A stretch of 64,000 bases of DNA from Ulvibacterium sp. (GTDB lineage: Bacteria; Bacteroidota; Bacteroidia; Flavobacteriales; Flavobacteriaceae), in the NCBI RefSeq assembly GCF_028285715.1, contig NZ_JANQOO010000028.1, positions 1-64,000 on the forward strand, in the 5' to 3' direction. The notes beneath the pieces are model-generated. The model made no database searches. It had not been told where the DNA came from and saw only the letters and a list, made by a program, of their open reading frames with translations. Both the position numbers and the translations under genes were made by a program. Shown here piece by piece: positions 34,963 to 43,502 of this stretch; position 1 is the first letter of the stretch, and each line of letters opens with the position of its first letter.

Positions 34963-35556
34963 ATGGATGATTTTAGCATCAATCGTAGAGAGTTGATTAA
35001 AATGGGGCTTGCCGCGAGTGCCTTGGCAATGCTTCCCATAGGTTGTGTGGATTTGTCTGGGAATAAACCAGAACAATTCCTTAAACCCGTTGGTGATTCT
35101 GGTTTTCCAATCAATCCAAAATTAATCGGAGAACTGACGGAGAAGGAGTTTGATACTTTGGCTTCATTGATCAATTATGTAAACGAAGTCTGGCAATTGG
35201 GGTGTAACATGGAAGATTATCGTAATATTTTGAGACAGGATCTTCAATTGAAGACTACCATTGAACCAAGTTACCTATCGGAATACAGAAATGCCATTAG
35301 CTTAATTGATATGTTGATGAAAGCTAATAATAATCTGGTCGAAACATGGGCTACTTTGCTTTTTATCGAGTTTTCAGAACCCAATTTTGAAAGTACTCAA
35401 CTTGGAAGGGCCAGAAAGTTTGTATTTGAAGAATTGATAAAACATTTTGTACCCATTTCGGGTTCTTTTAAATCGTTTGGATTATGGAATTACAATGGTT
35501 TTTTTGGAGGATCGTACCTGTCCGATGAAAGCTATAGAAAAATGAGGACGTCATGA
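34963..35556 (+). CDS. gluconate 2-dehydrogenase subunit 3-like protein, Tat-type signal
   Basis: A 197-residue protein starting with a twin-arginine-like signal (NRRELIKMGLAASALAM) and a lipobox-like PIGC, followed by a segment typical of the small subunit of membrane GMC dehydrogenases (LTEKEFDTLASLINYV). It overlaps the GMC gene by ATGA (35553-35556). The usual function is as chaperone or export partner that carries the folded flavoprotein across the membrane. No cytochrome subunit is present next to it. Confidence 0.78.
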   Translation: MDDFSINRRELIKMGLAASALAMLPIGCVDLSGNKPEQFLKPVGDSGFPINPKLIGELTEKEFDTLASLINYVNEVWQLGCNMEDYRNILRQDLQLKTTIEPSYLSEYRNAISLIDMLMKANNNLVETWATLLFIEFSEPNFESTQLGRARKFVFEELIKHFVPISGSFKSFGLWNYNGFFGGSYLSDESYRKMRTS

Positions 35557-37106
35557 AAAAAGTAATCATTATAGGTTCTGGCGTAGCTGGCACCATACTG
35601 GCACGAGAGCTTTTGTCCAAAGGAAGATACGAGATTGTTATGTTTGAGGCAGGACCAGGTTTTGAGCCGGGTAATAGACGTATATGGCTAGATCATATTA
35701 CCAGCGAAAATAACATATACGACCCCTTTATTGATGAAGAAGGGTATGAAGTGGGCAATGAACATATGCCTGTAATTGGGGCTCGTCTTTTTATGAAAGG
35801 AGGCACGACCAACCATTGGGGAGGTCTAACCCCCCGTTTTAAGCCCGAAGATTTTCATTTGAAATCCAGAACCGGTTATGGATCCGATTGGCCAATATCA
35901 TATGAGGATTTAGCACCGTACTATACCATGGCCGAAACTCTTTTGGGAATTACAGGAGATTCAGAAAACAACGACCCGCCACGCTTTGGGGATAGATTTC
36001 CCTTTGCCCCGGCACCTTTTACCGTAGGCGACAAAATGCTGATGGGAATATTGGAGGATATGGGCATTTCATATGGCCATGCAGCCTTGGCCCGAAATGC
36101 CAATAGGTGCGTCACCACGGGAACATGTGATTATTGCCCAATGAATGCCAGATATAATGCATTATATGATATATCACAACTGCAAAAGGAGCACAAGGAT
36201 AAACTGACCCTCAAAACCGAATCACCGGTAGTAAAATTGGTCATGGACTCCAAGAAAAGGACTGCAGGGGTAGATTTTGTTGATTTAAAAAAACAAGAAA
36301 AAAAATTTGAGGAGGCTGATATCGTGGTAATTGCGAGCGGTACTATTGAATCGGCGAAACTTTTGTTGGTTTCCGCCAATACCGATTGGAAAAATGGTGT
36401 CGGAAACCATTCGGATCATTTGGGTAGGCACCTTATGGGGCATCCCGTGATGTTTGCGGCCGGTGTGAAAAAAGGAAATCCGGATATGTTTTATCCAGAA
36501 CTGGGCTTTACTTCCTTGTTAAGTCGACATTTCGATTCCCCTCGATATCAACCGACAGGTAAGATGTGGTTTGCCCCACGTATTGGCGCCAACCTCCCTG
36601 TTGAAAGAGGGATTCTTTCAAATACATCACGTATAGATATCGAAAAAACACTGAAAGGCGGTATGGCAATTTCTGCAGGTGGTGAAATGGAAAGTTTTGA
36701 GGATCCTGTAAACCGTGTACAATTGGGAAGTGGAAAGAACAAACTGGGCTTGCCCACCACCAAATTGGATTTTATTGTTCCCGAGGTAAATATAAAGGCT
36801 AGGCAGGGGCATGTGGAGACCTTTAAAGACTTATTAAAACAAGCTGGTGTAGAGGAAGATAGCATCGAGTCCGAGACGATGGATCCCGATGGGGCGCATG
36901 CGTCCGGCACCTGCCGTATGAGCAAATCAGATACAGATGGTGTAGTTGACATCAACCTTCAAGTGCACGGTACGGATAACCTCTATGTCTGCTCTAATGC
37001 GGTTTTTCCAAGCATTGCAGCAGCAAATCCTACCCTTACGGTTTCAGCTCTTGCCGTACGTTTGGCAGAACATATTTTGGGAGAAACAACAAAAGGTGGT
37101 GCTTAG
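35553..37106 (+). CDS. GMC-family FAD oxidoreductase (membrane dehydrogenase large subunit type)
   Basis: A 517-residue flavoprotein. FAD-binding IIIGSGVAGTILAREL at the N-terminus, the GMC signature TTNHWGGLTPRF, the active-site region HASGTCRMSKSDTDGVVD and the C-terminal FAD motif AAANPTLTVSALAVRLAEHIL. Four clustered cysteines near residues 189-196 (CVTTGTCDYC) fit the fructose/gluconate dehydrogenase branch. It has no signal of its own and would be exported with the Tat-type subunit encoded before it. It oxidises an alcohol or sugar-like group and passes electrons to the respiratory chain. Acceptor and substrate unknown. Confidence 0.87.
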   Translation: MKKVIIIGSGVAGTILARELLSKGRYEIVMFEAGPGFEPGNRRIWLDHITSENNIYDPFIDEEGYEVGNEHMPVIGARLFMKGGTTNHWGGLTPRFKPEDFHLKSRTGYGSDWPISYEDLAPYYTMAETLLGITGDSENNDPPRFGDRFPFAPAPFTVGDKMLMGILEDMGISYGHAALARNANRCVTTGTCDYCPMNARYNALYDISQLQKEHKDKLTLKTESPVVKLVMDSKKRTAGVDFVDLKKQEKKFEEADIVVIASGTIESAKLLLVSANTDWKNGVGNHSDHLGRHLMGHPVMFAAGVKKGNPDMFYPELGFTSLLSRHFDSPRYQPTGKMWFAPRIGANLPVERGILSNTSRIDIEKTLKGGMAISAGGEMESFEDPVNRVQLGSGKNKLGLPTTKLDFIVPEVNIKARQGHVETFKDLLKQAGVEEDSIESETMDPDGAHASGTCRMSKSDTDGVVDINLQVHGTDNLYVCSNAVFPSIAAANPTLTVSALAVRLAEHILGETTKGGA

Positions 37107-37141
37107 GAATGAATGAACACTATTAATACTAAAAAACGAGA

Positions 37142-37807
37142 ATGAGACATATGAAAAAAACAAAACTCAGTTTATATCTAGGAATGGCACTCCTTATTTT
37201 TTTCGGGGTTTTTTGTAAAAATGACAAGAAGGGCGTAAAGGCCTCCGATGCCGAGGCAGTACTGGAACACCAAGATTCCTATAAAACCTATGTTATCGAT
37301 ACCACCGATAGCCATATTGCATGGGTAGGTTCCACGCCCGTTGACGGTCATAATGGAACAATCAAATTTTCCAGCGGAAAAATGGGTTTTGAAAATGGGA
37401 TTCTAAAATCTGGAAGTTTTGAGATTGATATTAATTCCATTGCGGTTCTCGATTTGAAAGATTTAGAAGAGAACGGAGATTTGGTAGAGCACTTAAAGAA
37501 CGAGGACTTTTTTGAGGTAGATAAATTTCCAAAAGGCCAGTTTGATATCGTTTCTGTATCGACGGACGGAAACGGAACTACCCTGAAAGGGAATTTGACC
37601 CTAAAAGAGGTTACAAAATCCATAACGTTTCCAGTTGACGTGCTTATTGAAGGAAATAAGGCCACCTTGACCAGCGCACCATTTTTTATAGATCGTACCG
37701 AATGGGGTATTATTTATGAATCCGGTACATTCTTTAAAGATTTAAAGGACGAATTCATAAAGGATGAGATAGAAATTACTTTGGATGTTAAAGGATTATT
37801 GAAATAA
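37142..37807 (+). CDS. YceI-family periplasmic lipid/quinone-binding protein
   Basis: A 221-residue lipocalin-like YceI protein: signal sequence, then DTTDSHIAWVGSTPVDGHNGTIKFSSG, the GNLTLKEVTKSITFPVDV strand pair and the DRTEWGIIYESG motif. ATG at 37151 (the fourth residue) is an equally plausible start. YceI proteins bind polyisoprenoids or quinones. Its place 35 nt after the GMC dehydrogenase suggests a role in electron transfer from that enzyme (inference). Confidence 0.85.
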   Translation: MRHMKKTKLSLYLGMALLIFFGVFCKNDKKGVKASDAEAVLEHQDSYKTYVIDTTDSHIAWVGSTPVDGHNGTIKFSSGKMGFENGILKSGSFEIDINSIAVLDLKDLEENGDLVEHLKNEDFFEVDKFPKGQFDIVSVSTDGNGTTLKGNLTLKEVTKSITFPVDVLIEGNKATLTSAPFFIDRTEWGIIYESGTFFKDLKDEFIKDEIEITLDVKGLLK

Positions 37808-38112
37808 ATGGGTTCCTGCGCCCCCTAAAGTTAAGGATGAATCAAATAAGGTTCCCTTTCGCGTATTTAGATTGACGACCAGGCGAGGTTGAATTTCATC
37901 ATTACTAACATATTGTAAAACCTAATTCATTTAGACAAACCATATGCTAATATTTCCATTTTTGGTCTGGGTACGTTTTTTCCCAGAATAGCAGCTGCGA
38001 CTTCAACGATTAAGGCATCTACCTAGCAGTGAATGGATAGAATGATCATTCGCAAGTGCTACTTCATTGTCCTGAAATGAATGAAAAAAAATAATTTTTT
38101 AAAATCATTAAA
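37808..38112 (+). promoter_or_regulatory. 305-nt intergenic region with two dyads
   Basis: No gene is visible. It contains a hairpin TCTGGG (37966-37971) / CCCAGA (37982-37987) with a T-rich loop, and a perfect 12-bp palindrome GAATGATCATTC at 38040-38051, about 60 nt before the next ATG, a possible operator. This looks like the boundary between the TRAP/GMC transcription unit and the unit at 38113-45140. Confidence 0.35.
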
Positions 38113-39210
38113 ATGAAAGAAAAACATATTTCACGACTAGACTTCAAAAAATTTATACTGGCACTCTTTGTTTTAGGTATTGTAGAACTTCAAGCGCAAA
38201 AACCAATCGTAACCGATGAGTTTGATAGTTTTTTGGTGACCAAAAAAACCGAAGTGGGTGAAGTCATTGGAAAAATTGAATTAATAGAGCCAAACCCCAA
38301 TCCGACTATCTGGTCTTTGGTCAAACCAGTGCCCGGTGGCGACCCCCGTAATTACTTAAAGGAAGGTCAATTGGATGCTACGAAGGTAGTGGAAATCGAT
38401 TCCAAAACAGGAGAAATCAAACTTAAAAAGCAACCCTCTAAGAATCCTGCCCATTATTATGCAGAAGTCCGTGCCACAAATAAGGAAGGATTTATGGAGC
38501 AAGTGCTTATTATTATTGCCAAACCAGAGATGCCCAAACTGGAAAACGCACTGGACATCTTTACCCAGCGCAAAGAAGTTGGCGGCTTGATGTTCTATGC
38601 TACGGAAGCTGTTGATAAAGAAAAAATAGACTATGCGGCAAATGTGGCCAATGCACTTTTGTCAAAAGATAGGAAAAAAGGGGGTAAAATAGCTCAACAT
38701 ATAAAAAGGTCCAATTCTGCGATGGTTCTTTTCAAGACCTATGAAGAGCGAAACACTTCCATTGGGTTTTTTATGTATTGGGAAGAATTGGGCCTAAATG
38801 CACAGGATTTGGAGGATGAGGAAATTATACCGGATTATCTGCGATTGGGGGGACCTAGAAATATTCGCCGTGATGCCTCGGTTGAGGAGATTACCCATAA
38901 AATACATCGTGGTGGTATCATGAATGCATATCCAAAAATTCAGAGGCGTATAGAGGCTGCTACAAAAGTGGCCGTGGAACGCGGTTTTTACAATCCTCAA
39001 GATGGTCTTCCTCTTGAGGATTACCCAGATGAATATCTTGCTTTCGGGTTGGATATCTATTATGGGGTAATGGGGCATCGTTCTTTTGAAGGCAAAGCAC
39101 TTACGCCAGATAACCTAAAGGAAATAGATCCGGAGTTGTATGATATCCTTCAATTCTTATTTCCGTCCAAAGAAGAATTTTTTGTAGAAATGGGCTGGAC
39201 TCAAGAATAA
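38113..39210 (+). CDS. secreted protein of unknown function with cadherin-like N-terminus and RDAxxEEIxH motif
   Basis: A 365-residue protein with a signal peptide to about residue 28 (VELQAQ). Residues 35-136 look like a cadherin-type beta domain (VVEIDSKTGEIKL, YYAEVRATNKEG). The C-terminal half (about 145-360) belongs to no family I recognise. It shares the pattern R253-D-A-x-x-E-E-I-x-H262 and the region before it with the products of 61567 and 62421. The EE and H could be metal or catalytic residues. It is 3 nt before the sortilin-type gene and so is tightly coupled to it. Confidence 0.75.
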   Translation: MKEKHISRLDFKKFILALFVLGIVELQAQKPIVTDEFDSFLVTKKTEVGEVIGKIELIEPNPNPTIWSLVKPVPGGDPRNYLKEGQLDATKVVEIDSKTGEIKLKKQPSKNPAHYYAEVRATNKEGFMEQVLIIIAKPEMPKLENALDIFTQRKEVGGLMFYATEAVDKEKIDYAANVANALLSKDRKKGGKIAQHIKRSNSAMVLFKTYEERNTSIGFFMYWEELGLNAQDLEDEEIIPDYLRLGGPRNIRRDASVEEITHKIHRGGIMNAYPKIQRRIEAATKVAVERGFYNPQDGLPLEDYPDEYLAFGLDIYYGVMGHRSFEGKALTPDNLKEIDPELYDILQFLFPSKEEFFVEMGWTQE

Positions 39211-39213
39211 AAA

Positions 39214-41958
39214 ATGAAAAGGATTCTCCAAAATAGTGTATTCGTCCTTATGGCCCTGATATCCATGCAGTTGCCTATGTATGCCCAATCTAATTTGGAG
39301 GCAGTCCTATCCAAAATACATTACCGCAATGTAGGTCCGAGCAAACAAGGCGGGCGTGTAATGGACATTGCAGCTCCCGATCAGAAAAAGCAACCTTATA
39401 CCTATTACGTGGCATTTTCTACCGGAGGGCTTCTCAAGACACGTGATAACTTCCTCACATTCGAACCTGTAACGGATGGCATTGACCTTATTTCAATTGG
39501 GGATGTGGCAGTATCATATTCGAACCCTGATGTTGTTTGGATCGGTACAGGAAACAACGCATATTATGGGAACGGCGTTTTTAAATCTACCGATGGTGGT
39601 AAAACCTGGGAGAATATGGGGCTTAGGGATTCTCATTATACTACACGTATAAGAATCCACCCCCAAGACCCTGATATCGTATATGTCGCTATGACCGGCT
39701 ATGATTATTCCGATGATACGGGACGTGGGATATTTAAAACTACGAATGGGGGGAAAACATGGGAAAAATCCCTTGGTGCCATAAATGGTGACGACCATAT
39801 TGGTGTGGCTGACCTAGTGATGCACCCCGGTGACCCCAATATCTTGTATGCATCAATTTGGGACAGACAAGGAGGTGAGGAAAGCTTAATATATAAAACC
39901 ACGGATGGTGGCAAAAATTGGAAAAAAAAGTCCAAGGGCCTGCCAATAGGATTGATGGGAAAGATTGGTCTGGATATTTCGATGAGTAATCCCGAAACGC
40001 TTTATGCAGTCGCCATAGGAATTAGAAGAAACAAAGATAGTAATGGAGAGAATGCGGTCTTCCGTACGGACAACGGTGCAGAACTTTGGAGGCGTGTCAG
40101 TCCAAAGGAGGTTGAGATTAGGGGAGGTGCCCGTTTTGGTCAGCTACGGGTAGATCCCAACGATTTGGATCATGTGTATGTGATGAATACTGGTATCCAG
40201 ATCTCGGATGATGGGGGAAGAACTTGGTATAAGGGGATACGCTTTGGTGGTGACAACCAAGCGATGTGGATTGATCCAGAAAACAGTGACCACATAGTCC
40301 TTGGGTATGATTACGGGGTTGCCGTATCTTATACGGGAGGGGAGACCTGGTACCATCCGGACAATATTCCCAATGGCCTGTTCTTTGACGTAAGCTATGA
40401 TATGGATTTTCCCTACAACGTGTATGGAGGCACCCAGGATTTTGGTAGCTGGAAGGGTCCAAGTACCAAACGGGGTAGGTTCCCAATACGGATGGAGGAC
40501 TGGCAGCACTTAAAGGGTGCTGATGGTGCATATGTCCAAGTGGATCCATCGGACAGCCGATGGCTTTATGTGGAATCTCAGAATGGAGATATTTCCCGTA
40601 ATGACCAAAAGACCAGCGTACGGAAGAATATCCAGTATCGTAAGGAAGGCTTACGCTTTAATTTCGTTTCGCCCATTCTAATATCCCCCCATAACCCAAA
40701 TATTATTTTTCATGCAGCCAATATGGTGCTTCGATCTTCGTACCGCGGAGAGGATTGGGAAGAAATAAGCCCGGACCTAACAAATTATCATGAAATAATA
40801 AAACCAAGAACCGAAGGAACCACTCAGGACGAGTACATGGACGGATATACCGTTAAACGGACAATTTCTACCTTAGACGAATCACCGATAGAACAAGGTG
40901 TAATCTGGGTTGGGACCGATGACGGGAACGTTCAATTAACTCGTGACAATGGTGGAACCTGGACCAAACTGAATGATAATATACCGGGGTTCACAGGGTA
41001 TGTCGTTACACGTATTTTGGCATCGAACCATAAAAAAGGCACTGCCTATTTAACTGTGTCCGGCCTAAGGAACAGGTTTGACCTGAGACCTTATGTTTAT
41101 AAGACCGCAGATTATGGGCAAACCTGGCAACCTATCTCTAATAATCTTCCCGATGACGAACCGGTTGACGTAATCGTAGAAGATTACAAAAACCCAGAAT
41201 TACTTTTCGTTGGTACAACAAAGTCGGTCTATGTTTCTATTGACGGAGGGGATAATTGGAATCCACTGAGGAATAATATGCCCCGTGTCCCCATCCATGA
41301 TCTGGAAATCCATCCCCGAGAGAGCGATTTGATTGTGGGTACTTTCGGAAGGAGCATATGGATAGCCGATATATCCCCTTTACAGGAACTTGTCCCCGAA
41401 GTCATGAAAAAAGAGGAGCACCTGTTCGATATCGAGCCACAGGTATTATGGATGCTTTCGGAACAGACCCAGGTTGGGGCAGCTATGCAGAATTTTAATG
41501 GGGAGAACGCACCCCATGGGATTGTGATTAACTATTATCTGAAGGACAAGGCGGAGGGAGATGTTATAGTCCAGATATTTCGCGGTGATTGGCTGATTAA
41601 CGAATACTATGGAGGTACCGCCAAGGGGCTGAATACGGTGCAATGGTATCTTACTGAGCGCATTCCTAGGACAGAAGAAGAGAAGAAGGAGTTCGACAGA
41701 TGGTTTGAGAGCGATGAAGAAGAGTTTTTTGATTATTACGATGGCCATGACCATTTTGGGGAGGCCGATATGGAAGTGAGCGTCTATGGACGTTCCCTGG
41801 AGATATGGATACATATCCTAAAGGAATGGAGGGAAAGAAGGTATAAGTATATAAGGGCCAGACCAGGTACATATACCGTGCAACTCTCAGTGAACGGAAA
41901 GAAACTAAGAAAAAATGCAATGGTCCTAAAGGATCATTGGTACGATAGAAACTATTAA
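39214..41958 (+). CDS. sortilin/VPS10-type Asp-box beta-propeller, secreted
   Basis: A 914-residue protein with a signal peptide (MQLPMYAQ) and many BNR/Asp-box repeats (STDGGKTWE, TTDGGKNWK, SIDGGDNWN) that form a large ten-bladed type propeller, then a C-terminal beta region (VINYYLKDKAEG, ARPGTYTVQLSVNG). The domain block is shared with 51911 and especially 56257; the segment YGGTQDFGSWKGPSTK is almost identical in the latter. No T9SS C-terminal sorting domain was seen. Related proteins are usually annotated as glycosyl-hydrolase-like without proof. A peptide- or protein-binding role is the safer guess. Confidence 0.87.
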   Translation: MKRILQNSVFVLMALISMQLPMYAQSNLEAVLSKIHYRNVGPSKQGGRVMDIAAPDQKKQPYTYYVAFSTGGLLKTRDNFLTFEPVTDGIDLISIGDVAVSYSNPDVVWIGTGNNAYYGNGVFKSTDGGKTWENMGLRDSHYTTRIRIHPQDPDIVYVAMTGYDYSDDTGRGIFKTTNGGKTWEKSLGAINGDDHIGVADLVMHPGDPNILYASIWDRQGGEESLIYKTTDGGKNWKKKSKGLPIGLMGKIGLDISMSNPETLYAVAIGIRRNKDSNGENAVFRTDNGAELWRRVSPKEVEIRGGARFGQLRVDPNDLDHVYVMNTGIQISDDGGRTWYKGIRFGGDNQAMWIDPENSDHIVLGYDYGVAVSYTGGETWYHPDNIPNGLFFDVSYDMDFPYNVYGGTQDFGSWKGPSTKRGRFPIRMEDWQHLKGADGAYVQVDPSDSRWLYVESQNGDISRNDQKTSVRKNIQYRKEGLRFNFVSPILISPHNPNIIFHAANMVLRSSYRGEDWEEISPDLTNYHEIIKPRTEGTTQDEYMDGYTVKRTISTLDESPIEQGVIWVGTDDGNVQLTRDNGGTWTKLNDNIPGFTGYVVTRILASNHKKGTAYLTVSGLRNRFDLRPYVYKTADYGQTWQPISNNLPDDEPVDVIVEDYKNPELLFVGTTKSVYVSIDGGDNWNPLRNNMPRVPIHDLEIHPRESDLIVGTFGRSIWIADISPLQELVPEVMKKEEHLFDIEPQVLWMLSEQTQVGAAMQNFNGENAPHGIVINYYLKDKAEGDVIVQIFRGDWLINEYYGGTAKGLNTVQWYLTERIPRTEEEKKEFDRWFESDEEEFFDYYDGHDHFGEADMEVSVYGRSLEIWIHILKEWRERRYKYIRARPGTYTVQLSVNGKKLRKNAMVLKDHWYDRNY

Positions 41959-41968
41959 CAATAACGAC

Positions 41969-43450
41969 ATGAAAATTAAAGCAGTAATTGAAAAAGGAAC
42001 CATGTTCTTACTGACATTGATACTAATCGCCAGTTCGGAACTAATGGCACAACAATCCAAACTACCTACTCAGCAAGAACTGGAGAAAATGGGAATAGAA
42101 GAATGGAAGAACCAGATTCGGAGAGAAAAGTTTGATATCATTCTTCCGAAAATCATGAAAAAACGTAAAGTTGATATGTGGATTCATGTGATGCGCGATG
42201 CAGTTGAAGACCCTTTCGGAGAAAAGGATCTGGGTTCTGCGTCCGGGGTGTTTGTCTTTACAGATCGTGGAAGTGATAGAATTGAGCGGGCGATTATTGG
42301 TCGTAGATGGGGTGGTTCGCAACGAGGATGGAGAAGTCATTTGGACAGTTCGCTTGAAAACTCCAAGGCCTTTGATATTATTGGTGAACCTGTTTTTGTG
42401 GTAGAACCCATTGCACAGCCCTTAACTGAGTATGATTTCAGATTCAAAGGGTTAAAAGAGTTTGTGGAAGAGCGCGATCCAAAGGTCATTGCCCTAAACT
42501 TTATGGATAAAATTGCCTCTTGGCCAACATCACAGGAGATTTATGACGGTATATCGCATACGGATTACCGATTGTTAACCAAGGAATTGGGTGAAAAATA
42601 TTCTGATAGGATTATATCTTCTGAATACCTAATGATGGATTACCAAATCTCCCCAGTGCCCAGTGAGGTGAAAATGTTGAAAAAGATGCGGCAGGATGAA
42701 CTGGTGGAAGTAGAGAAGATTTTTAAGGACATCATACCTGGGAAGACCAAGGTAAAGAACTATGGTCAAATTGGGGATTCAGACAACGATGAAGCCTATG
42801 TGGTTCCTTTTAGGCGTATGAGCACGGGGCTATCGCAAAGAGCCCGTAGCGAAGGTTGGGAAAATGCTGTCGTGGAAGGCGGAGACATTATAGCGGCCAC
42901 TACCCAGGCAATTTTTGGCTATGTACTTCGAGAGGGCGAAACGGAGGCCCCACAGGAAATCAAAAAATTATGGGAAGCGTATAAAAAAATCGATCAAATA
43001 TTTGCAGAGACCATAAGGGTGGGAAGAACACCTAGGGAGATTGTAAAGGATTATACGGAACGCTTCAAAAAAATAAATGTTGAAGTTGAAGATGATCAGA
43101 TGCATATGATCCAGCCCAAAAACAATTATCCGGAATATGCAAAAAAGTATGGTCCGGAAAAAATCATAATCTCGGTGGATTGCCATGGAAAGGGAATGGG
43201 AGCTACCGCTGAGAAACATGATATTTATTTAGGTCCTAGGATTGGATCTTACGGCCCGGATTGGGTATTGGATGTTCCCCTTCAAGAAAACCATCATTTT
43301 GTTTTGGAGTACTTCTTCTATATGCCCTCGCCTGGGCCAAAAGATAAGGACCAATACCTATTTTTTTGGGATCATGAACAAGCTTTTGTCACTAAGGACG
43401 GGGTTGAGTATCTGGCACCACAGCAAGATGAGTTGATTCTGATCAAATAG
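41969..43450 (+). CDS. secreted M24 (Xaa-Pro aminopeptidase-like) protein, metal ligands not evident
   Basis: A 493-residue protein with a signal peptide (SSELMAQ), an N-terminal creatinase-like domain (VDMWIHVMRDAVEDPFG) and a C-terminal pita-bread domain. Relative to active M24 enzymes the usual Asp-x-Gly and second Asp ligands are not visible in VVEGGDIIAATTQAIFGYV. The later parts are DCHGKGMGATAEKHD, FVLEYFFYMPSPG and HEQAFVTKDG. It may be a non-metal M24-fold enzyme, as creatinase is, or inactive. It is 10 nt after the sortilin-type gene. Secretion argues against a role like the cytoplasmic ectoine hydrolase. Confidence 0.75.
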   Translation: MKIKAVIEKGTMFLLTLILIASSELMAQQSKLPTQQELEKMGIEEWKNQIRREKFDIILPKIMKKRKVDMWIHVMRDAVEDPFGEKDLGSASGVFVFTDRGSDRIERAIIGRRWGGSQRGWRSHLDSSLENSKAFDIIGEPVFVVEPIAQPLTEYDFRFKGLKEFVEERDPKVIALNFMDKIASWPTSQEIYDGISHTDYRLLTKELGEKYSDRIISSEYLMMDYQISPVPSEVKMLKKMRQDELVEVEKIFKDIIPGKTKVKNYGQIGDSDNDEAYVVPFRRMSTGLSQRARSEGWENAVVEGGDIIAATTQAIFGYVLREGETEAPQEIKKLWEAYKKIDQIFAETIRVGRTPREIVKDYTERFKKINVEVEDDQMHMIQPKNNYPEYAKKYGPEKIIISVDCHGKGMGATAEKHDIYLGPRIGSYGPDWVLDVPLQENHHFVLEYFFYMPSPGPKDKDQYLFFWDHEQAFVTKDGVEYLAPQQDELILIK

Positions 43451-43502
43451 CTTATTGCTACGCTGTAGCTCAATTTATTTTTATCGTAAACAAACACAAT
43501 CC

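Noticed and set aside
41969-43450. Ectoine hydrolase (DoeA/EutD) as the M24-family gene, completing an ectoine pathway with the EutBC-like pair
   Set aside because: The protein has a signal peptide, is far from the pair and lacks deacetylase and transaminase neighbours.
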